Positions 13,829-17,812 of a DNA stretch of 17,812 nucleotides are shown here, piece by piece; the stretch's first letter is position 1; every line of letters begins with the position of its first letter. This DNA comes from an uncultured bacterium (GTDB lineage: Bacteria; Planctomycetota; Phycisphaerae; Phycisphaerales; SM1A02), in assembly GCA_903861235.1 (NCBI GenBank), contig CAIOTP010000108.1, positions 1 through 17,812 of the forward strand, written 5' to 3'. The position numbers and the translations under genes are program-made. The notes beneath the pieces were generated by a model. It was not told where the DNA came from, did not search any database, and was given only the letters and a program-made list of their open reading frames with translations.

Positions 13829-14290
13829 ATGCACCCCTCATCCACCGGCCACCACCCGCCCTCTTCATCCCCCGGGGAGCCCGACCTGCACGCCGGGATC
13901 GCGGTGTGTCACACCGGATCGGGCTCCGGACGCCTGCTGCTGGTGACCCGCCGCCTGCCCGGAAAGCGGTTCGCCGGCCTTTGGGAGTGGCCGGGGGGGC
14001 GGGTGGAGAACGGGGAGAGCCCCGCCGAGGCCACGCTTCGTGAACTGACCGAGGAGACCGGTCTGCGGGCCCACCCCGCGGCCGTGGAACTGCTCTGCCG
14101 CCATCGCGATGCCGGACCGCCCTCCATCGAGTTCCACGTGCATCTGGTGGCCTTCACGCATGCCGAACCACCCCGCGCGATCCAATGCGCGCAGGCGCTC
14201 TGGCTCCCGCCTGATCAAGCCCTGGACCGGGAGTTCCCCCCCACCAACACCTGGATCAACCGTCAGATCCGGGCATGGATCGCTGGATGA
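13829..14290 (+). CDS. Nudix hydrolase (MutT-like)
   Basis: A 153-residue cytoplasmic pyrophosphohydrolase. The complete Nudix box, G-x5-E-x7-R-E-U-x-E-E-x-G-U, spans residues 57-79 and includes RELTEETGL, with metal-binding Glu at 72, 75 and 76. It is preceded by LWEWPGG, the form typical of the MutT group that removes 8-oxo-dGTP from the nucleotide pool; the substrate cannot be proven from this. About 20 Ser/Pro/His-rich residues precede the first strand (HAGIAVC), so the true start could be later, but no better start codon with a ribosome site is evident. Neither a Shine-Dalgarno nor a TANNNT box is seen, leaving its promoter unassigned. The last 35 bases overlap the convergent lipoprotein gene. 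Confidence 0.92.
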   Translation: MHPSSTGHHPPSSSPGEPDLHAGIAVCHTGSGSGRLLLVTRRLPGKRFAGLWEWPGGRVENGESPAEATLRELTEETGLRAHPAAVELLCRHRDAGPPSIEFHVHLVAFTHAEPPRAIQCAQALWLPPDQALDREFPPTNTWINRQIRAWIAG

Positions 14291-14771
14291 CCGAACCGGG
14301 CACGGGGACCGCGGCCGGATCCTCGCGCTCGACCGCCTTCGCCTCCTCGTCGCCACGCTCCGCGGCGAACTCCGCGGCGCGCTCGTCGAGCCCCGTCCGC
14401 ATGGCCCTCGCCCGCTGCACCAAGGCCGCCTCGTCCCGGTCGGTGGGGATCAGCGTGAAGTGCCACTGGACGCGGCTCGTGAAGCGTCCGGGGATCACCT
14501 CGCTGACCAGGTCGCAGCCCACGAAGTCCCACACCGGCTCGTCGGCGTCACCCCAGCCCGCCACCGGCTCGTAGCCCTCGCGTCGGAGTCGCACGTCGTA
14601 GCGCCCGTAGTGCGTGAATTCCACGCTGCAGGGCGTTCGGCCGGCTTCGTGATCGTTCAGCCACACCCGGGCCCCGGGCGGCTCGCTGGTGATGTCGATC
14701 ACGCGGCGCACGCAGCCGCCCAGACCCGCGGCCATGAGGACCGCCATCAGCATGATCGGCGCTCGGTGCAT
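14256..14771 (-). CDS. PEGA-domain lipoprotein
   Basis: A 171-residue predicted lipoprotein. A hydrophobic signal (residues 4-16) leads to the lipobox LGGC with Cys20 as the lipidated residue. A PEGA-type domain follows (about 24-70), with DITSEPPGARVWLND and the closing RLRREGYEP; PEGA domains are small beta modules common in surface and periplasmic proteins. The C-terminal third is helical and highly charged. The ATG at 14771 is chosen over the GTG at 14780 because the TAGCCT box would put transcription start at 14774, past the GTG. It is divergent from lptB with 42 bases between starts. A helper role in envelope assembly or LPS export is suggested only by this position. Its end overlaps the Nudix gene. 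Confidence 0.82.
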   Translation of the reverse strand: MHRAPIMLMAVLMAAGLGGCVRRVIDITSEPPGARVWLNDHEAGRTPCSVEFTHYGRYDVRLRREGYEPVAGWGDADEPVWDFVGCDLVSEVIPGRFTSRVQWHFTLIPTDRDEAALVQRARAMRTGLDERAAEFAAERGDEEAKAVEREDPAAVPVPGSVIQRSMPGSDG

Positions 14772-14780
14772 CGCACGCAC

Positions 14781-14786
14781 AGGCTA
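14781..14786 (-). promoter_or_regulatory. Predicted -10 box (TAGCCT) for the PEGA lipoprotein gene
   Basis: On the minus strand TAGCCT ends nine bases before the ATG at 14771; predicted leader about three bases. Only 12 bases separate it from the lptB -10 on the other strand, so the two promoters overlap back to back. Confidence 0.4.
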
Positions 14787-14798
14787 CCGCGTGGCGGC

Positions 14799-14804
14799 TA
14801 GCAT
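14799..14804 (+). promoter_or_regulatory. Predicted -10 box (TAGCAT) for lptB
   Basis: TAGCAT in the context CGGCTAGCAT ends nine bases before the ATG at 14814, leaving a predicted three-base leader and no Shine-Dalgarno. Seventeen bases upstream is CGCACA (14776-14781), which matches the ACA half of TTGACA. Confidence 0.45.
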
Positions 14805-14813
14805 CGCGGCCTC

Positions 14814-15551
14814 ATGTCGCTGCTTGAAGCCAAGGGCCTGGTCAAGACCTACAACGGCCGTCGCGTGGTCGACCAGGTGGGCTTCCACGTGGACAAGGGC
14901 GAGATCGTGGGCCTGCTGGGCCGCAACGGTGCGGGCAAGACCACCAGCTTCCGGATGGCCATCGGCATGATCACGCCCGAGGCCGGTTCGGTGCATTTCG
15001 ACGGCCGCGATGTCACCTTCCTGCCCATGTGGCGGCACGCCAAGGCGGGCATGGGCTACCTGAGTCAGGAGCCGAGCGTGTTCCAGCGGCTCACCGTGGA
15101 GGAGAACCTGCTGGCCATCCTGCAGACCATCAAGGGCCTGACCCGTGCCGAGCAGCGGCGCCGATGCGACGCGTTGCTGGAGCAGTTCGGCCTGAAGGTG
15201 AAGTCCCGCGAGGAGGCCCGCACCTGCTCCGGCGGCGAGCGCCGGCGCCTGGAGATCGCCCGGGCGCTGATCACCGAACCCACCCTCATGCTGCTGGACG
15301 AACCCTTCGCCGCCGTCGATCCCCACACCGTGGAGGAGCTGCAGGCGGAAGTCCGCAAGCTGGCCGCCCGTGGCATCGCCGTGCTGGTCACCGACCACAA
15401 CGTGCAGCAGACGCTCCGGATCTGCGACCGTGCCTACATCATCCACCAGGGCAAGAACCTCCGTGAGGGCGACCCTCGGTCGGTCATCAACGATCCCATG
15501 GTGCGCGAGGCCTATCTGGCCGGCACCTTCCGCGGCGACGAGTTCGACTGA
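14814..15551 (+). CDS. lptB: LPS export ABC transporter ATP-binding protein LptB
   Basis: A 245-residue ATPase that powers extraction of LPS from the inner membrane with LptF/LptG, passing it to LptC. Walker A is GRNGAGKT (36-43), Q-loop Gln85, signature SGGERRRLEIARAL (139-152), Walker B LMLLDEP with catalytic Glu163, and H-loop His195. Glu163, His195 and Phe90 (coupling helix groove) fall at exactly the Escherichia coli LptB numbers, and the DVTFLPMWRHAKAGMGYLSQ and SVFQRLTVEENLLA blocks are LptB-specific compared with branched-chain amino acid ATPases. lptF/lptG are not in the window, and its bridge partner is the LptC-like gene 8 kb away. The start has a TAGCAT box and no Shine-Dalgarno. 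The stop is three bases from the convergent corC stop. Confidence 0.96.
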   Translation: MSLLEAKGLVKTYNGRRVVDQVGFHVDKGEIVGLLGRNGAGKTTSFRMAIGMITPEAGSVHFDGRDVTFLPMWRHAKAGMGYLSQEPSVFQRLTVEENLLAILQTIKGLTRAEQRRRCDALLEQFGLKVKSREEARTCSGGERRRLEIARALITEPTLMLLDEPFAAVDPHTVEELQAEVRKLAARGIAVLVTDHNVQQTLRICDRAYIIHQGKNLREGDPRSVINDPMVREAYLAGTFRGDEFD

Positions 15552-15560
15552 GGCTCAGTC
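15546..15560. repeat. 15-base palindrome spanning two convergent stop codons
   Basis: GACTGAG, G, CTCAGTC: a perfect 7-bp inverted repeat. It arises because both lptB and the corC-like gene end in GAC-TGA, so it may be coincidence of coding. There is no T-tract, so it is a weak terminator candidate. Confidence 0.5.
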
Positions 15561-16823
15561 TTCGGGGGCCGCCACGCGGTCGATCGCCACGCGCTGCACC
15601 GCCGTGGGCGTGGCGGCCAGCACCCGCAGCCGAATGCCGTGGGATTCAAGGGTGGCCCCCGTCTCGGGCACTCGGCCGAGCATGCTGAGCACGAAGCCCG
15701 CGATGGTGTCGTAGCCGTCGTCCTCCGGCAGCCGGGTCTCCAGCCGGGCGTTCACCTCGGCGATGGTGCAGCGGCCGTCCGCCTCCAGCTGTCCCGGAGC
15801 CAGTTCGCGGAGCCCGGGCTCGGCCGTGTCCACCGGCTCGTGCTCGTCGCGGATCTCGCCCACGATCTCCTCGAGCACGTCCTCGATGGTCACCAGGCCG
15901 GCGGTGCCCCCGTACTCGTCGACCACGATCGCCAGGTGGACCTTGCCTCGCTGGAATTCCGGAAGCAGTTCGCTCACCCGCTTGGTCTCCGGCACCCGCA
16001 CCGGCGGCCGAAGCAGCGGGCGCAGGCGGAAGTCGGAGGCGTCCTTGCCGATCCAGCGGACCAGGTCCTTCACGTACAGGATGCCGATCACATGGTCCAG
16101 GCTCTCCTCGAACACGGGAATGCGACTGTGCCCCTCCTCGTGGATGAAGCCGCGGATCACCGCCAGGTCGTCCGTGTACTCGAGACCCTCGATCGCGGTG
16201 CGCGGCGTCATGATGCTGCCCACCAGCGTGTCGCTGAACTCCACCACGTTCTCCATCATCTGGGCGCTGGTCGGATCGATGCCACCCTGCCGCTCGGTGT
16301 CCTCGATGCTCCGAAGAAGCTCCTCCTCGGCGTCCTCGCCGTCCGCTGGAGCCCCCACCAGGCGCTTCACGGCCTCGTCGAGCACACGGGCCAGCACCGT
16401 GAGCGGTCGGAGCAGCAGGTCCATCACCGCCAGCAGCGGCAGCGTGCCCGAGATCAGGCCCACGGCGGCGTAGCGCGCGATCGCCGAGCTGATCACGCTG
16501 GTGAAGAGCCAGAGCAGGAGCGCCGCCGCCACGAAGGCGACGACCACGTCACGCCAGGCGATGGCACCGTCCGGCCCCACCACCTCCATGAGCACCAGCG
16601 AGAAGAAGCCGATGCGTCCGATGGTGCGGAGGAACGCCACGGCATGGTCGACCGAGGCCTTCCGATCGAAGATCCATCGGTTCCGCTCCAGACGTCCGGC
16701 CGCAGCCAGCCGCCGCTCCAGGGTGCCGTCGCTCAGGTGCAGCAGGGCGAGATTGATCGCCTGCAGCAGCGTGGTCACCGCCAGCACCAGCGCCGCCAGC
16801 AGGCTCAGGAAGGTCAGCGTCAT
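15555..16823 (-). CDS. CorC/HlyC (CNNM)-type transporter with DUF21, CBS pair and CorC domain
   Basis: A 422-residue membrane protein. Residues 1-160 are a DUF21/CNNM membrane domain with three to four hydrophobic segments. A CBS pair follows (about 200-325; VGSIMTPRTAIEGL, SRIPVFEESLDHVIGILYVKD and AIVVDEYGGTAGLVTIEDVLEEIVGEI are hallmark blocks), then a CorC_HlyC domain (about 340-418; DGYDTIAGFVLSMLGRVPE). Relatives export Mg2+ or Na+/Co2+ or sense them. The first helix usually carries an AET-A-L pattern; here the equivalent reads INLAL, so a conserved acidic residue of the ion path seems absent. The ATG at 16823 overlaps the ybeY stop (ATGA). The ybeY-corC pairing is a widespread gene order in bacteria. 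Precise ion is unknown. Confidence 0.93.
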   Translation of the reverse strand: MTLTFLSLLAALVLAVTTLLQAINLALLHLSDGTLERRLAAAGRLERNRWIFDRKASVDHAVAFLRTIGRIGFFSLVLMEVVGPDGAIAWRDVVVAFVAAALLLWLFTSVISSAIARYAAVGLISGTLPLLAVMDLLLRPLTVLARVLDEAVKRLVGAPADGEDAEEELLRSIEDTERQGGIDPTSAQMMENVVEFSDTLVGSIMTPRTAIEGLEYTDDLAVIRGFIHEEGHSRIPVFEESLDHVIGILYVKDLVRWIGKDASDFRLRPLLRPPVRVPETKRVSELLPEFQRGKVHLAIVVDEYGGTAGLVTIEDVLEEIVGEIRDEHEPVDTAEPGLRELAPGQLEADGRCTIAEVNARLETRLPEDDGYDTIAGFVLSMLGRVPETGATLESHGIRLRVLAATPTAVQRVAIDRVAAPED

Positions 16824-17290
16824 GCGGCCCCCTTGCCGGGCTCGAAGGTCGGCTGCAGCCCCACGGCGGCCAGCAGGCGGTCCTCCTCGGCATGCATGCG
16901 GGTGAAGTCCTCGGGCGTGCGATCATCCATGCCGGCGGCGTGCAACATGCCGTGCAGGGCGTAGAGCAGCAGTTCACGCCGCAGTTCGTGGCCCAGCTCC
17001 TCGCTGCGGCGACGAGCCTCGTCCACGCACACGGCCACGTCGGCCTCGTCGCCGTCGACGAAGGTGAGCACGTCGGTCGTGCTCGGATCCTGCATGTGAC
17101 GATCGTGCAGCACGCTCATCTGGGCGTCGTCCACCAGCCGCACCGCCAGACGCCGCACCGAAGGCGCCGCCAGCGGCAGCAGGCGGACCATGGCGCTGGC
17201 CAGCCACGCAGCATCCGCCGCCCCCACCAGGCCGCCATCCTGCAGTTCGACGGGCGAGCGTGCCTCCCGCCCTTCGGAGCGATCGTTCAT
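16820..17290 (-). CDS. ybeY: Endoribonuclease YbeY (rRNA maturation) with variant metal site
   Basis: A 156-residue cytoplasmic metalloendonuclease involved in 16S rRNA 3' processing and ribosome quality control. The family motif H-x3-H-x5-H reads HGMLHAAGMDD: His113 and His117 are present but the third ligand is Asp123. The upstream TTDVLTF block (71-77) is conserved, while the usual Tyr-Arg before it is His65-Met66, so the conserved catalytic-pocket Arg is missing. Planctomycete-like YbeY proteins may share this form; that is recollection, not tested. The ATG at 17290 is preceded by a TTG that would add one residue; TATCCT ends eight bases upstream. It lies 33 bases after nuoF and overlaps corC. 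Confidence 0.92.
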   Translation of the reverse strand: MNDRSEGREARSPVELQDGGLVGAADAAWLASAMVRLLPLAAPSVRRLAVRLVDDAQMSVLHDRHMQDPSTTDVLTFVDGDEADVAVCVDEARRRSEELGHELRRELLLYALHGMLHAAGMDDRTPEDFTRMHAEEDRLLAAVGLQPTFEPGKGAA

Positions 17291-17298
17291 CAAGACAG

Positions 17299-17304
17299 AG
17301 GATA
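17299..17304 (-). promoter_or_regulatory. Predicted -10 box (TATCCT) for ybeY
   Basis: TATCCT on the minus strand ends eight bases before the ATG at 17290, giving a predicted leader of two bases. The -35 position (17322-17327) reads GTGAGG and overlaps the nuoF stop. It would let ybeY-corC be expressed apart from nuoF. Confidence 0.4.
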
Positions 17305-17323
17305 TCGGCCCCGGGCGCCGCCC

Positions 17324-17812
17324 TCACCGCCCCGCCGTCACGTACACCGGCACGAACTTCGGCTTCACGCGGGCTTCGAACTCGCCTCGGAACTTGTTCA
17401 CGATGGTCCGCACGGCCCAGTTGTTGCCGTCGGCCAGACCGCAGATGGTGGTGCCAGGCGTCAGGCCCATGCTTCCAGCCACCTCGAGCAGCAGGTCCAG
17501 GTCGGCGCTGGTGCCGTCGCCACGCTCGATGCGCATCAGGCTCTTGAGCATCCAGCCGCTGCCCTCTCGGCAGGGCGTGCACTGGCCGCAGCTCTCGTTC
17601 TTGAAGAAGCGGGCGATGTTCCGGGCCACGGCCACCATGTCGGTGTCCTCGTCGAACACCGTCGGGCACGCGGTGCCCAGACCCAGCACTTGGTGGTCAC
17701 GGCCGATGTCGAAGTCCATCGGCGCGTCGAACTGGTCCGTGCCCAGCACGCCCATGCTCACGCCGCCGGCGATCGCGCCCTTGAACTTCTTGCCGTTGCG
17801 CATGCCGCCGCA
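17324..17812 (-). CDS. nuoF: NADH-quinone oxidoreductase subunit F (C-terminal part; N-terminus off the right edge)
   Basis: The last 162 residues of NuoF, the complex I subunit that binds NADH and FMN and carries Fe-S cluster N3; it sits on the cytoplasmic arm. In the visible part, GAIAGGVSMGVLG and PMDFD are typical of the linker region. ESCGQCTPCREGSGW gives three N3 cysteines (75, 78 and 81 of the fragment), and Cys124 in TTICGLADGNNWAV is the fourth. The reading frame runs into the window edge with no start. Codon use matches the neighbours. Being followed by ybeY rather than nuoG means that the nuo genes are split or ordered differently here. Confidence 0.95.
   Translation of the reverse strand, partial: CGGMRNGKKFKGAIAGGVSMGVLGTDQFDAPMDFDIGRDHQVLGLGTACPTVFDEDTDMVAVARNIARFFKNESCGQCTPCREGSGWMLKSLMRIERGDGTSADLDLLLEVAGSMGLTPGTTICGLADGNNWAVRTIVNKFRGEFEARVKPKFVPVYVTAGR

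Noticed and set aside
13378..14043. A 221-residue plus-strand frame between the PagL-like and Nudix genes
   Set aside because: It runs antisense through the PagL-like gene and out of frame into the Nudix box; neither end resembles a protein domain.
1..17812. tRNA, rRNA, CRISPR, insertion sequence, prophage or defence genes
   Set aside because: I saw no clustered repeats, no transposase or integrase motifs, no tRNA-like cloverleaf and no long inverted repeat ends. The window reads as ordinary chromosomal core with unusual regulatory signals.

Overview
This window comes from a GC-rich (roughly 70% by eye) chromosome with tightly packed genes and no mobile elements, RNA genes or CRISPR. The organism is diderm, because it carries LPS synthesis and export genes. 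Several traits point to Planctomycetota, perhaps class Phycisphaerae: a YbeY whose third metal ligand is Asp, PEGA and EF-hand-like motifs, a carotenoid-type desaturase, and several small proteins I cannot assign. That placement is inference; no marker gene was compared.

Layout. 1-1122 (-) is a class-3-like aldehyde dehydrogenase cut by the left edge. 1207-3569 (+) holds a CrtN/CrtI-type amine oxidase overlapping tryptophan 2,3-dioxygenase. 3570-7126 (-) holds kdsC followed by a very long LptC/LptA-like protein, the same order as kdsC-lptC-lptA in proteobacteria. 7171-8202 (+) is an MgtE-like transporter. 8174-9273 (-) holds rpsT and an overlapping CPBP-family membrane protease. 9420-12100 (+) holds a coiled-coil/BRCT-like membrane protein, an LpxL/HtrB-type acyltransferase and a small unknown. 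12113-12843 (-) holds two overlapping small unknowns. 12981-13637 (-) is a PagL-like lipid A deacylase. 13829-14290 (+) is a Nudix hydrolase. 14256-14771 (-) is a PEGA lipoprotein. 14814-15551 (+) is the LPS-export ATPase lptB. 15555-17812 (-) is a nuoF (partial)-ybeY-corC series.

How the genes fit together. Five loci concern the outer membrane: kdsC (Kdo), the LptC/LptA-like bridge, LptB (its ATPase), the LpxL-like acyltransferase and the PagL-like deacylase. They are not one operon but lie within about 12 kb. The aldehyde dehydrogenase and the CrtN-like enzyme are divergent neighbours and could act in sequence on a carotenoid end group. ybeY and rpsT are ribosome-related housekeeping genes.

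The most notable signal is regulatory. About eight genes have a TANNNT hexamer (often TAGCAT or TAGCCT) 6-9 bases before the start codon and no Shine-Dalgarno, which places the predicted transcription start on or within about 3 bases of the start codon. This suggests widespread leaderless transcription. A perfect 15-bp inverted repeat sits at the predicted -35 of the PagL-like gene. There is no gene-free stretch longer than 300 bases; the longest gaps are 191 bases (13638-13828), 146 bases (9274-9419) and 137 bases (12844-12980).
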